The position numbers and the translations under genes were made by a program. DNA of 34,076 nucleotides from Candidatus Levyibacteriota bacterium (GTDB lineage Bacteria; Patescibacteriota; Microgenomatia; Levybacterales; UBA12049): positions 18,298 to 52,373 of the forward strand of contig JACDET010000004.1 in the NCBI GenBank assembly GCA_013816255.1. Reading direction: 5' to 3'. Below the pieces are notes generated by a model, which worked only from the letters and a program-made list of their open reading frames with translations, did not search any database and had not been told where the DNA came from. Below, one piece after another: positions 15,801-23,371 of this stretch (its first letter is position 1; every line of letters starts with the position of its first letter).

Positions 15801-17153
15801 TTTAAGCATCTCAAAAGCATTTTCTTCACTTGGTTCGTCAGCCTGTACAGGTTGGAAGCGTCGTTCAAACGCTTTATCTTTCTCAAAGTTCTTGCGATAT
15901 TCAACAGTCGTCGTCGCACCAATAAGTTGGAAATGTCCACGAGCTAAATGAGGTTTGATGATATTGGCCGCATTCATACCTTCACCGTCACCAGTTCCCA
16001 TCAAAGCATGGATTTCGTCAATAAAGAGGATAATCCGATTGTTGGAACCAAGCACTTCAGTAATAACGCCTCGCAAACGTTCTTCAAATTCTCCGCGGTG
16101 ACTCGCACCTGCGATGAGGGACGCGACATCGAGTTGAAAAATTCTTTTGTCTTTCAGATCTTTTGGCACAGAACCTTGCACAATCTTTTGCGCCATCCCT
16201 TCAACCAATGCTGTTTTACCTACACCAGGTTCACCAATGATAATAGGGTTATTTTTGGTTCTTCGAAGCAGTACATGCACCATGCGGTCAATTTCTTTGT
16301 CGCGTCCTGAAACAGGATCAAGCCTTCCTGCTCGAGCTTCTTCTGTCAAATCTACTCCATATTTCTCAAGTATTGTCTTTTTACCAAAAGTGCTCTTTGG
16401 ATCTTTTGAAATTTTTTCAACAAGCGTTTCTTTTTTCAGATTATGTTTGGTGAGATATGCTGCAGTTGTATAGCTTGGGTTGAATAATACAATTAAGATA
16501 TCCTCAGGAGCTATAAAATTTGCCCCACGCATTTTGGCATCTCGATATGCTTGATCAAATACTTCTTGCGCAGTTTTGCTTAACGTTGGCTGTCCTTTAT
16601 AGACACCCATTTTTTCATTTGCTTGTATTTCCTTTGAGATCTGTCCGCCATCAGCTGCCATCTCACTGAGCATCGCATAAAGCTGTTCATCATAAAGAAG
16701 CCCGAGAAGCACTTGATCAGGTTCAATATTTTGTTGTTTTATGCGCTTGGTTTCTTCTTGTGCATGTGTGAGTGCTTGCGTCGCTCGTGGATCAAGGTGG
16801 CTAAGCGCTGAAAGATCTGCCTGCCCTGCAGCAGGATGTGTTGGATCTGGAGTTGCGCTAGGCGTCCCTGGTGCAACTGGTTGACCGCTTACTGGTGCAT
16901 TCGGATCAGCTGGAGGCGTACCTGCTGGTGCAGCGGCCACATTTGGATCAGTCGGTGGTTGCGAACCGTCGGTTGGATTTTGTTCAACCGGCTGCGCACT
17001 AACAGGTGCATTTGGATCAGCTGGCTGACCATTTATTGGTGGAGCAGATGGATCAACAGGGGCTCCCTGTACAGGTTGTGCTGGGGTTTGCGCCTGGGGA
17101 TCCTGTTGCGATGGATCTTGGTCTTTTTTCTGATTAAAAATATTTCCAAACAT
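12852..17153 (-). CDS. ClpA/C-type AAA+ unfoldase with Pro-rich N-terminal and repeat-bearing C-terminal extensions
   Basis: This 1433-residue protein has a Clp core. Residues 1-113 are Pro/Gln/Ala-rich, with [10 protein letters not shown] repeated. A Clp-N domain covers about 114-260. Ring 1 has GEPGVGKT (307-314) and ILFIDE (375-380); ring 2 has GPTGVGKT (591-598), IVLFDE (659-664) and an intact pore loop GYVG (638-641). The linker between rings is short, as in ClpA/C, without the ClpB middle coil, and no clear [ILV]-G-[FL] ClpP loop is seen. Beyond the core (about 862), four repeats of about 90 residues (865-1235) match those of the VirB6-like neighbour, followed by a Pro/Thr/Gln/Ala-rich tail. 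Usual ClpC proteins are about 810-850 residues. A leaderless promoter directly precedes the ATG. Confidence 0.96.
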   Translation of the reverse strand: MFGNIFNQKKDQDPSQQDPQAQTPAQPVQGAPVDPSAPPINGQPADPNAPVSAQPVEQNPTDGSQPPTDPNVAAAPAGTPPADPNAPVSGQPVAPGTPSATPDPTHPAAGQADLSALSHLDPRATQALTHAQEETKRIKQQNIEPDQVLLGLLYDEQLYAMLSEMAADGGQISKEIQANEKMGVYKGQPTLSKTAQEVFDQAYRDAKMRGANFIAPEDILIVLFNPSYTTAAYLTKHNLKKETLVEKISKDPKSTFGKKTILEKYGVDLTEEARAGRLDPVSGRDKEIDRMVHVLLRRTKNNPIIIGEPGVGKTALVEGMAQKIVQGSVPKDLKDKRIFQLDVASLIAGASHRGEFEERLRGVITEVLGSNNRIILFIDEIHALMGTGDGEGMNAANIIKPHLARGHFQLIGATTTVEYRKNFEKDKAFERRFQPVQADEPSEENAFEMLKVIRPKYEKFHRIQIPDDALKECVKLSKKYIGERFLPDKAIDLLDEAASEVKLQIDAGNRGGGDTSIKKADIEKVVSAWTGIPITKLTEDESEKLLKLEDRIHHRMIDQEQAVSAVSEAVRRGRIGLAAANRPIASFVFLGPTGVGKTELAKTLAELLFGKDDAMARLDMSEYMEKHEVAKLIGAPPGYVGYEEGGQLTEAVRKKPYSIVLFDEIEKAHPDVFNVLLQLLEDGRLTDNKGNTISFKNTIVICTSNIGSAIIQQFLSTIDPKAKKSPEEFERTFKDMTLKVKEELIKFFRPELLNRFDEVVIFKPLQPEHMAGIARLAIAKTAKLLKEQGYNLQITEKAIAQLAKDGYDPVYGARPLRRLVQTAIENPIALAIISKKFVPGDTIVIDYSDNTNEFIFNKGGAAATMAPLSDEQFRTVLMQLANPESVVSINDRQRFIVLHDQLLQARSENNKMASAVLEVTVSTDLKQIQTLRKEIEEAKAKGDSLAVAIMDLASSMAQQIQASLKLKKILLEIIHPNDIKQPDKKLRFMELHEKLNAESQRGNALAVKILAVNETTPEAAIDELMIELKKAQDDGDSLAEEILIAVNKEVVDEAEAAHEEEPVTKFKNVLKQLINPLYLADKENKAKFSVLYDKISKAKAENNEIATAILAITDITSDDDIMQIKVQLERANEAGDPLATEILQVIESEIKNQPLRKLKQTILLVMSPMTAETPQERELYTGVQSKVNEANGKGNLLAGALLAFKETATMDEMQSLMDQMQAACVKKDEIALLVMQTAGIAVAGDESATSPADGQASADGSPDQAATDASTGNGTPAPIDEQPAPTDPNLAQPSDDQSAVPSSLGQVSPSETPAAPTGVAQEMPQTPVTTDASAPAPMTPAPTQTDQSVITPSAYPATTPSAPSQMPPPAQATGPVFQSPPAPSAVDSIPTSGVASNGAAMQPTASPYNYSGIPASFRRINYVAPQTRQDEIE
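13450..14565 (-). repeat. Four ~90-residue helical repeats in the Clp C-terminal extension
   Basis: Four units follow the second AAA+ ring. Each has a first helix with [IL]-x-x-[IL]-x-N/S-P, a D-R-x-x-F-x-x-L-H type second helix, a G-N-x-L-A-x-x-I-L turn, and A-x-x-x-G-D-x-L-A-x-x-I-L. The best examples are [10 protein letters not shown] with [10 protein letters not shown], and [10 protein letters not shown] with [10 protein letters not shown]. The fourth unit is most divergent. The same unit occurs five times in the VirB6-like protein upstream. Confidence 0.8.
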
Positions 17154-17159
17154 AGTCCT

Positions 17160-17188
17160 ATTATCTATTTAATACTAAATTTTCACAA
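17160..17188 (-). promoter_or_regulatory. Leaderless promoter of the Clp-type ATPase gene
   Basis: TTGTGA (17183-17188), a 17-bp spacer and GATAAT (17160-17165) read leftwards, with 6 bp to the ATG at 17153. The predicted start is the ATG itself. It separates the Clp gene from the VirB6-like gene, whose stop is 94 nt upstream of the Clp ATG. Confidence 0.58.
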
Positions 17189-17247
17189 AGAACAAGTACC
17201 CCAGAGTCCATTAATACATTCAAACACCAAAGCAATATGTTCGAATT

Positions 17248-20200
17248 TTATTTCTTTTCTTCAGCATTTGTATCTTCAACTTTTAACACGTTCTCTTCAG
17301 CTTTAGTTTCTTTCGTTGCATTAACTGTCTCTTTACCTTCTTCTTCTTTTTGTAATTCAGCGATGACGTTTGTTCCCGCTTCTGTTTTGGCTTTAAGATA
17401 TCCGATGATTTCAAGGGACGAGAATCCACCAAGCATAAGCATTGGCATAATTTCAGAAACCTTTTGCATACCTAATTGTTGCTTCTCAGTTTCTGGTGAC
17501 ATCAATTGCTCGATCGTCTCTGCAACAACTTTCACATCAGATTGAATCCATGCAACTCGGCCTGTTGCCTCACTACCAAATTCTACGGGAACAGGAAGTG
17601 TGCGGTAGTTCTCTTCCCACATCTTTTTCACTTCTTCATAATCAGCATCAGAAACAGGCTGGAGCGTATTTGCATCTGGGACAGCAGCCTCCGGGAGGTG
17701 TTCAAGAACTGACTGAGCAACTGGTTCACCTTTGATCTTTGCCTCTTTGAGCTTTTCACTGAGCTTTTGAATATCTTCAACTGAAGTCGCGTCGTGAGTA
17801 GCCAAAATTGATTTTGCCAATTCATTGCCGTCTGCACTTGCTTTGGTCAATGATTCATTAAGCTGCGTAAAGCGCTTCTTATCAGCTTCAACTGTTGCGA
17901 GTGAAGGATTGGCGATCTGAGACAGAACTGACTTTACATGATCTGACGGTTGCCCTTGTGCTTTGAGTGAAGCATTAAGGAGAACTTCGGCAGTAAGATT
18001 TCCTTTTTGTTTTTCATCCAAGAGCGTTTGGCGGACTTTTTCAAATTGCGCGCGTTCTGTTGTATCGGTAATCTTTGATGGATTGGCGATCTTCCCAAGA
18101 ACACTTTGCATCTTTTCAATTTCAACTGTTCTGGTTGCATCTTTCTTCATTGCCCGGGTTTCATATTGTGCAATATCACGAAGCTTTGGAAGTTTTAAGT
18201 CAACCATAGCAAGTATCTCGTTTGAAACCTGTGGTTGTACTGGTGTCGTTGATTGTGCAACGTTCGCAACATTCATATTTGCAAGTGGACTCTCATCGTT
18301 TGCATCGTCATCATCTGAAGATGATGCATTCGAACTTGAAGATGATGCATTCGAACTTGAAGATGATGACGTACTACTTTGTTCCATCGTCGCAGACATA
18401 GTCTTTTCCGCGTGCGTTGTAGTAGCGTTAACGCTAACTTTATCGTCCTCATCAGCGGCAAGTGTCTTTGATACCTCTTTCGCTGCATCTTGTTTGGCTT
18501 GGAGATATTGCACAATTTCATCCTGAGAGAATCCTCCAACCATGAGGAACGGAAGTATGTTTGAAACCTGCTCCATACCTTCTTTTACTTTGTCTTGATC
18601 AGGTGAAGTCAATAACCCTATTGTCTCGTCAATACCTTCGACATCATCTTTGATCCAATCCGCCCGCGTACCTGCCATTCCTTGTGGCACCTCTAAGTTC
18701 TGATAATTCTGCTTCCACATATCTCGGACTGCTTGGTAATCTTCTTTACTGACATTTTGGACACGGTTAAGAGAAGGTAGTGCCGTTGTTTGTTGCGCCA
18801 ATGCTGCTACTTCTGTTGCAACTGGTTCTCCTTTTTCTTTGGCCATCTGAATTCTTTGCTGCAAAGCTTCAATCTCTTCTATAGGTGTTTTATCATTTAC
18901 TTTAAGTATTGATGAAGCGAGCTGATTTCCCTGTGCGCTTGCTTTCTCAAGGGTTGCTTTCAGTTTTGTTACAGACTGTTTATCTGCGGTATGAGTAACC
19001 GATTTAGGGTTAGCCATTTGCGTAATGACACCTTTGATTTGTGTTGATGCTTGCGCTGATTGTGTAACGGCTGAAGATACAGATTTTCCAACATGCGTGT
19101 TTGAACTTTGACTCAATTGGCTTTTAATTTTCTCTATTTCTTTATCCGAAGTTTTGTCGGTTACAGAAAGGACCGCTTTTGAAAGTTCACTCTTTTGTGT
19201 ACCTTTTGCTCCCTGACTTTCTTTTACAAGCAAGTTATTTAATTTGCTCATCTTCTCACGGTTGGTAGAAGATGCTAAGGAAGGATTTGCCATTTGCTTT
19301 AACGACTCTCTCATCTGCTGATTTGAGACTTGTGCGTTACGCTTTGCTGTGACACTGGCAGCGTTTAGGATTGAACTGGCGACAAGATTTCCTTTATCAC
19401 TATTTGCTGAGATCTTCTCGTGAATTTCCACGTATTGATCCCGTTCAACAGTATTTGTGACAGAAACTGGGTTCGCAATCCTTTCAAGTGTTTGTGTAAT
19501 ACGGGATGTTTCCTGCTGTTTGGATGCATCACGAGAAGTAAGTGCTGCATCATATTTCGCAATATCTCGCATACTTGGGACTTTCATATTGGCAACACTT
19601 AATACTTGCGCGTTAACACTTGCGTTGTTCATCTGCGGCATAGCTATAGGTTGAGCAAATGATGCCGTCATGCTTTGAACATTAAGTTCTTTTGCTTCAC
19701 CAGTCGGCTGCGGCTGTAAGTCTTTTGGAATAGAGAACTTCTTTGAGAAAGGCAAACTAATAGCAGCCCCAGTTGAAGGCGGCATAGTTCCACCACCACC
19801 TGCAGGAGGATTTTTGTTGGAATTAGCCATATTGACCAGCGTCTTCATGACAGCTGTGTCACCTGGTGCGAAGTTAGAAGCGTAATCCAGAAAGATCTGC
19901 AAAAGAATCCATGGCAAGAGAATAACAATCCATAACATGATAAGAGAAACGACATACAGAGCAAATGTTTCAATCAAGTTAAGACTGTTCAGTGGCGTAA
20001 CAAATTCTTTTGGGCCACCCAGCAAGATATTTACGGCAGTTGGGAAAATAACCTGATCAACTTTATCACGACCCGCATTGGTGAAGACAAGCGGAATATT
20101 ACTTTTCCATAAGTACACTAAGCCATTTAGAAAGATTGCAAAGAGTGGAGCGTAGAGAAGCCAACGGAAGAATTCACCAATCCAAATCTTGGCTGTGTTA

Positions 20201-21048
20201 CGGACAGGGTAGTACAAAAGAAGGATTGGGAAAATTGGAGAAACAATAATAAAGAACCAAAGAATAATCTTTCTCACAAGTAAAAGGAAAACCATCACAA
20301 AGTATGTAAGTGCTGTCAGTTTAGTCAAAAGAAGCGATATAAAAGCTGATTCAGCATATTCATCACCCAGCAAACGAAGTCCTATGAAGTCTTGGTACTT
20401 CCATCCGACGTACAATAAATTGGTTTGTTGAATACAATCTGGTGGACACGGCTTATTGATATCAGTACGGAGGAAGAATCCTTGGATTAAATCTGTAAAC
20501 TGATAAAAGAACTGGAGAAGTGCGTAAGAAAATACAATAAGAAGAACCACAGCTACAAACCGTGGTATAAAACGCATAATCGTCAAACTTTTACCGCGGG
20601 TAATAATAATAACTATCGATGTTGCTAAGATAACAATAAAGAGCAGAGGCACCACAATGTAAAGTACGATCAGTGACCAGTAGGCTGCAATTGGGTTATT
20701 GGTATTATCACAATAGATTGCCTGTGTCTGGCCATTCACGCCGCCTTGAGCTGTACCGCGGGTACCAACTTGTTTTACACACGACCAGTGGTAGTTCTGA
20801 AGCGTCCAATCCAAGAATAAACCTGAACGGGCAGCATTTTTCCCGATAAATGTAACCTCAGGATCAATGACCCAAATAGATGTCGATGGGGCAGCAGCTC
20901 CTGGAGCTGGTTGCGCACCGGGATTTACCCCAATCTGTGGAACAGGTGGAGCACCTCCAGGAGGAACAACGGCAAATGCTGCATTAGGAGAAACCAACGC
21001 TATAATAGCAAACAAAAAAACAACTAGAATGGACAGAATTCTTTTCAT
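17248..21048 (-). CDS. VirB6/TrbL-like polytopic protein with long duplicated cytoplasmic tail
   Basis: The 1266-residue product starts with a signal-like helix (1-26, cut near A-F-A) and a Pro/Ala-rich exported segment with Cys residues. Six membrane helices follow at about 123-149, 161-181, 235-257, 259-280, 293-314 and 358-388. That layout resembles VirB6/TrbL, the inner-membrane channel of type IV secretion. Residues 390-1266 are soluble and carry five A-N-P repeats in two related blocks. Each block ends in a shared module (YxxVxxMWxxNY, then a W-I-x-x-D-V helix and GGFS). A Ser/Asn/Asp-rich linker joins the blocks. The tail repeats match those in the Clp ATPase encoded next. The gene follows the small VirB2-like gene by 14 nt. 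A channel that recruits the ATPase is inferred. Confidence 0.88.
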   Translation of the reverse strand: MKRILSILVVFLFAIIALVSPNAAFAVVPPGGAPPVPQIGVNPGAQPAPGAAAPSTSIWVIDPEVTFIGKNAARSGLFLDWTLQNYHWSCVKQVGTRGTAQGGVNGQTQAIYCDNTNNPIAAYWSLIVLYIVVPLLFIVILATSIVIIITRGKSLTIMRFIPRFVAVVLLIVFSYALLQFFYQFTDLIQGFFLRTDINKPCPPDCIQQTNLLYVGWKYQDFIGLRLLGDEYAESAFISLLLTKLTALTYFVMVFLLLVRKIILWFFIIVSPIFPILLLYYPVRNTAKIWIGEFFRWLLYAPLFAIFLNGLVYLWKSNIPLVFTNAGRDKVDQVIFPTAVNILLGGPKEFVTPLNSLNLIETFALYVVSLIMLWIVILLPWILLQIFLDYASNFAPGDTAVMKTLVNMANSNKNPPAGGGGTMPPSTGAAISLPFSKKFSIPKDLQPQPTGEAKELNVQSMTASFAQPIAMPQMNNASVNAQVLSVANMKVPSMRDIAKYDAALTSRDASKQQETSRITQTLERIANPVSVTNTVERDQYVEIHEKISANSDKGNLVASSILNAASVTAKRNAQVSNQQMRESLKQMANPSLASSTNREKMSKLNNLLVKESQGAKGTQKSELSKAVLSVTDKTSDKEIEKIKSQLSQSSNTHVGKSVSSAVTQSAQASTQIKGVITQMANPKSVTHTADKQSVTKLKATLEKASAQGNQLASSILKVNDKTPIEEIEALQQRIQMAKEKGEPVATEVAALAQQTTALPSLNRVQNVSKEDYQAVRDMWKQNYQNLEVPQGMAGTRADWIKDDVEGIDETIGLLTSPDQDKVKEGMEQVSNILPFLMVGGFSQDEIVQYLQAKQDAAKEVSKTLAADEDDKVSVNATTTHAEKTMSATMEQSSTSSSSSSNASSSSSNASSSDDDDANDESPLANMNVANVAQSTTPVQPQVSNEILAMVDLKLPKLRDIAQYETRAMKKDATRTVEIEKMQSVLGKIANPSKITDTTERAQFEKVRQTLLDEKQKGNLTAEVLLNASLKAQGQPSDHVKSVLSQIANPSLATVEADKKRFTQLNESLTKASADGNELAKSILATHDATSVEDIQKLSEKLKEAKIKGEPVAQSVLEHLPEAAVPDANTLQPVSDADYEEVKKMWEENYRTLPVPVEFGSEATGRVAWIQSDVKVVAETIEQLMSPETEKQQLGMQKVSEIMPMLMLGGFSSLEIIGYLKAKTEAGTNVIAELQKEEEGKETVNATKETKAEENVLKVEDTNAEEKK
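17375..18225 (-). repeat. Second copy of the duplicated tail block of the VirB6-like protein
   Basis: This block starts NEILAMVDLKLPKLRDIA and contains two A-N-P units (GKIANPSKITD, SQIANPSLAT). It then has KGEPVAQSVL, DYEEVKKMWEENYRTL, RVAWIQSDV and MLGGFSSLEIIGYLKAK. Each segment aligns with the first copy at 18481-19617. It is shorter because it lacks one repeat unit. Confidence 0.85.
18317..18369. repeat. 21-bp in-frame tandem repeat, 2.5 copies
   Basis: The unit runs 18317-18337 and is repeated identically at 18338-18358, then partly to 18369. On the coding strand it gives Ser-rich S-S-S-N-A units followed by an Asp run, forming the flexible linker between the two tail blocks. The identity of the copies suggests recent slippage. 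Confidence 0.85.
18481..19617 (-). repeat. First copy of the duplicated tail block of the VirB6-like protein
   Basis: The block begins AQVLSVANMKVPSMRDIA and contains three A-N-P units (LERIANPVSV, LKQMANPSLA, ITQMANPKSV). It continues KGEPVATEVA, DYQAVRDMWKQNYQNL, RADWIKDDV and MVGGFSQDEIVQYLQAK. The correspondence with the second block is colinear, so a segmental duplication followed by divergence is the simplest reading. Confidence 0.85.
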
Positions 21049-21062
21049 AAATAAGTACTTTT

Positions 21063-21359
21063 TTAATTAAATCCAGGGACTCGCAAAATATCTGAGATAA
21101 TTACTTCGATAAATACATAGCCAAAGATTGCAAGCAATAGTCCTGCAATCGAGTAAAAAATATAACTTTTGCCGATGTTAACCCTTTGCGGATCTCCGCG
21201 GGAAGTCAAAATTGTGTATCCACCCAAAATAAGTGTGATGAGTGCTATACCGCCTACAAAGCCTAACCCAATTGGATAGAATTCCTGAACAAAGCCGATG
21301 GGATCATTTGGCAAACATCCAAAATCTGTCTGAATTCTATCAATAGCACAAGGCTTCAT
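21063..21359 (-). CDS. Small two-helix VirB2/TrbC-like membrane protein
   Basis: The 98-residue product has two Cys near the N-terminus (4 and 15), a membrane helix at about 27-50 (GLGFVGGIALITLILGGYTI), a short basic loop (LTSRGDPQRVNIGKSY) and a second helix at about 68-90, ending ILRVPGFN. This two-helix hairpin with a small polar loop is typical of VirB2/TrbC-type components. It resembles the C-terminal domain of the Cys-rich protein at 27492-28910, with T-S-x-G-x-P loops and I-L-x-[VI]-P-G-F ends. It precedes the VirB6-like gene by 14 nt, the same pairing as in many type IV secretion loci. Pilin or channel-plug roles are both possible. Confidence 0.85.
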   Translation of the reverse strand: MKPCAIDRIQTDFGCLPNDPIGFVQEFYPIGLGFVGGIALITLILGGYTILTSRGDPQRVNIGKSYIFYSIAGLLLAIFGYVFIEVIISDILRVPGFN

Positions 21360-21418
21360 ACATTAACAGTAGCATAGAATGAAAATGAATTACAAGATGT
21401 GTTTCACGAACGAGAACT

Positions 21419-22303
21419 TTAAAACCAGCTTTTTTTCTCTGGTTCTGATTCTTCTTTGAGGAGATCTTCTAGAAGCTGCTTTTCTTTATGGCTTAATTTT
21501 TTTGGCACTACTACTTTTATCTTTACATAATGATCACCATGCCCACCGCCACGAAGGCGCGGGACACCACGGCCTGACAGTCTAATGAGACTATTTGGTT
21601 GTGTCCCTGCCGGGACTCTGATTTTTACTTCACCGTTTATTGTTTCAACAGCTATTTCGACACCCAGAGCAACTTGTGCGTAGGATAATTCTTGCTCGGA
21701 GACGATATCATAGCCTTCACGTCCAAACTTCTTATCTTGTGTCACCTCAAGAACTATATCATACGCATCAAAGCGTATTCGGGATCCTTGATCAACCCCT
21801 GCTGGAACTTTAATCTTTTGCTTTTTATCATTGATTGTCACTTCTTTTTCAACACCATGGACAGCATCAGAGAAAGAAATTCTTAATGAATAAACTGCTC
21901 GACGCGGACGCTGTTGTCCAAAAGGTGAACCACCACCAAAGAATTGCTCAAAGATATCAAATGGATCTGAGAAACCACCCATATCAGGACCCTGGCCATT
22001 TTGTGAGTAGGTGTATGTAAATGGTCCATATTGCCCTCCCGGCTGACCCCCGAAAGGTCCTCCTTGCCCTGCTCCACCTTCAAAAGCTGCGTGTCCGAAT
22101 TGATCATACTGTTGCCTTTTCTCAACACTTGATAAGACTTCATACGCCTTGGTAACTTCTTTGAACTTTGTCTCCCCTTCTTTGGTCTTATTGCGGTCAG
22201 GATGATATTGCAACGCTAATTTACGGTATGCTTTCTTAATCTCATCCGCTGTTGCTGTTTTCGTAACTCCTAATAGTTGGTAATAATCTTTTGAATCTGC
22301 CAT
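21419..22303 (-). CDS. dnaJ: J-domain co-chaperone, DnaJ/CbpA type without zinc finger
   Basis: This co-chaperone stimulates DnaK ATP hydrolysis and delivers clients. The 294-residue product has a J domain (about 4-70, [11 protein letters not shown] at 34-36, YDQFGH near 64-69), a Gly/Phe/Gln-rich linker (about 72-125) and two C-terminal beta domains (to about 270). The four CxxCxGxG zinc repeats of class A DnaJ are missing, so it is class B, like CbpA. It is the only J protein in the window and lies in the dnaK region, so it probably serves as the main DnaJ. An extended -10 box precedes it by 20 nt, and an AAGGGAG Shine-Dalgarno-like sequence lies 4 nt before the ATG. Confidence 0.95.
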   Translation of the reverse strand: MADSKDYYQLLGVTKTATADEIKKAYRKLALQYHPDRNKTKEGETKFKEVTKAYEVLSSVEKRQQYDQFGHAAFEGGAGQGGPFGGQPGGQYGPFTYTYSQNGQGPDMGGFSDPFDIFEQFFGGGSPFGQQRPRRAVYSLRISFSDAVHGVEKEVTINDKKQKIKVPAGVDQGSRIRFDAYDIVLEVTQDKKFGREGYDIVSEQELSYAQVALGVEIAVETINGEVKIRVPAGTQPNSLIRLSGRGVPRLRGGGHGDHYVKIKVVVPKKLSHKEKQLLEDLLKEESEPEKKSWF

Positions 22304-22307
22304 AGTT

Positions 22308-22332
22308 CTCCCTTACAAGCTTTATTATACCA
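22308..22332 (-). promoter_or_regulatory. Extended -10 promoter and Shine-Dalgarno of dnaJ
   Basis: TGGTATAAT reads leftwards with its TATAAT at 22324-22329; no good -35 is present, but the TGn motif can compensate. The leader would be about 14 nt and contains AAGGGAG (22308-22314). This is one of the few genes here with a visible Shine-Dalgarno sequence. Confidence 0.45.
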
Positions 22333-22354
22333 TTTACCATACGAAATTGAACCT

Positions 22355-23317
22355 TTAACTACCCGGGAATATATCGATTATAGTTGTTCTCTTATCAATC
22401 TTCCCTAAACTTAAAATTTCTATGGGAGGCTTTTTAATATGTCTCTGCGCTAAGAGAACGCTATCAATCATCGAAATTGGTTGCAATCGTGCAAGTTTTT
22501 TTTGCTCATGAACTTCTGTTTCTCCTGCCCGCATAGCTTCAAAAAGATCTGCTCCTTCCGGAATTACGACCACTGCTTCTGCAACACGAGTTCCTTCATG
22601 GTCATCAGATCCTGCTGATGCTGCAGGAATTTCATCACTATATTCGTTATAAATAGTAAGCGCAGCTGCATTTGAACCCGTAGGAGGAATAAAATCTTTA
22701 AAAGCCTGGGGCACCAACAGAGAATTATGTATTGGATCAATTGCCCATGCATATCTGTCAAAGAGAACCCCGCTGCCATTATGGACTTCAAGACCATCAG
22801 GTGCTAAACCCGCATCAACCATTCTTTTTACTTCTTCTCCAGTGTAAGAAATGTTGCCTTTACCACGTCCGAGTTCTAAATGAGCTGGGAAAAGTAACAT
22901 CTCCTCTTCATTTGCTTTTTGACGGAGATCTTTCCACGACATAAAAGGCTGCAATAGCTTTTTTTGATTAAGGATTATCACATGCTTACCTTTGCGATTG
23001 TAAGGATCAGCTATTGGTAAAGCCGTTGCCTCTGAAGCTGAAATTATATTAATTTCAAATCCCAATAGATCACGAATTCTTCTTATCGCATTTGTCGTCT
23101 CTTCATCTCCTCCCTCATCATGATCCGTCATTGCGAGCCAATCAACACCTTTTATGTGAGCGTTAGTCAGAAAAGGAATAACGCCTACTCGAGAATCAAC
23201 ATGGGGATGCGTATGGAGATCAGCTAACTGTACTTTAGTGCCAGGAGGTAATTTATGAGAAAATTTTCTTTCAGTAACCGGAATATAGTTGTCGCGTAAG
23301 GCTTCTACTGTAATCAT
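22355..23317 (-). CDS. PHP-domain metal-dependent phosphoesterase
   Basis: The 320-residue product has the motifs of the PHP superfamily, hydrolases with a His/Asp-coordinated metal cluster. These are DLHTHPHVDS near 33-42, TDHDEG near 64-69, a Glu in ISASEAT near 96, PAHLELGRGKG near 144-154, and GSDDHEG near 235-241. Its substrate cannot be told from sequence; relatives act on histidinol phosphate, 3',5'-nucleotides or DNA ends. It is not the polymerase-associated form, since no polymerase domain follows. It lies between dnaK (54 nt upstream) and dnaJ (51 nt downstream) in the same orientation, an unusual place. A short GTTACT...AGTAAC inverted repeat lies before its ATG. Confidence 0.9.
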   Translation of the reverse strand: MITVEALRDNYIPVTERKFSHKLPPGTKVQLADLHTHPHVDSRVGVIPFLTNAHIKGVDWLAMTDHDEGGDEETTNAIRRIRDLLGFEINIISASEATALPIADPYNRKGKHVIILNQKKLLQPFMSWKDLRQKANEEEMLLFPAHLELGRGKGNISYTGEEVKRMVDAGLAPDGLEVHNGSGVLFDRYAWAIDPIHNSLLVPQAFKDFIPPTGSNAAALTIYNEYSDEIPAASAGSDDHEGTRVAEAVVVIPEGADLFEAMRAGETEVHEQKKLARLQPISMIDSVLLAQRHIKKPPIEILSLGKIDKRTTIIDIFPGS

Positions 23318-23371
23318 GCAGTGTTACTAATCAAGAGTAACATATCTATCAAATAATTTTAACGCAATCAA

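Noticed and set aside
12852-17153. Annotation of the large ATPase as ClpB disaggregase
   Set aside because: The long middle coiled-coil between the rings that defines ClpB is missing; the linker length fits ClpA/C.
17195-17246. Inverted repeat ATTCGAAC...GTTTGAAT after the VirB6-like stop, as a terminator
   Set aside because: No U-run follows, and the stem is weak with a 13-nt loop.
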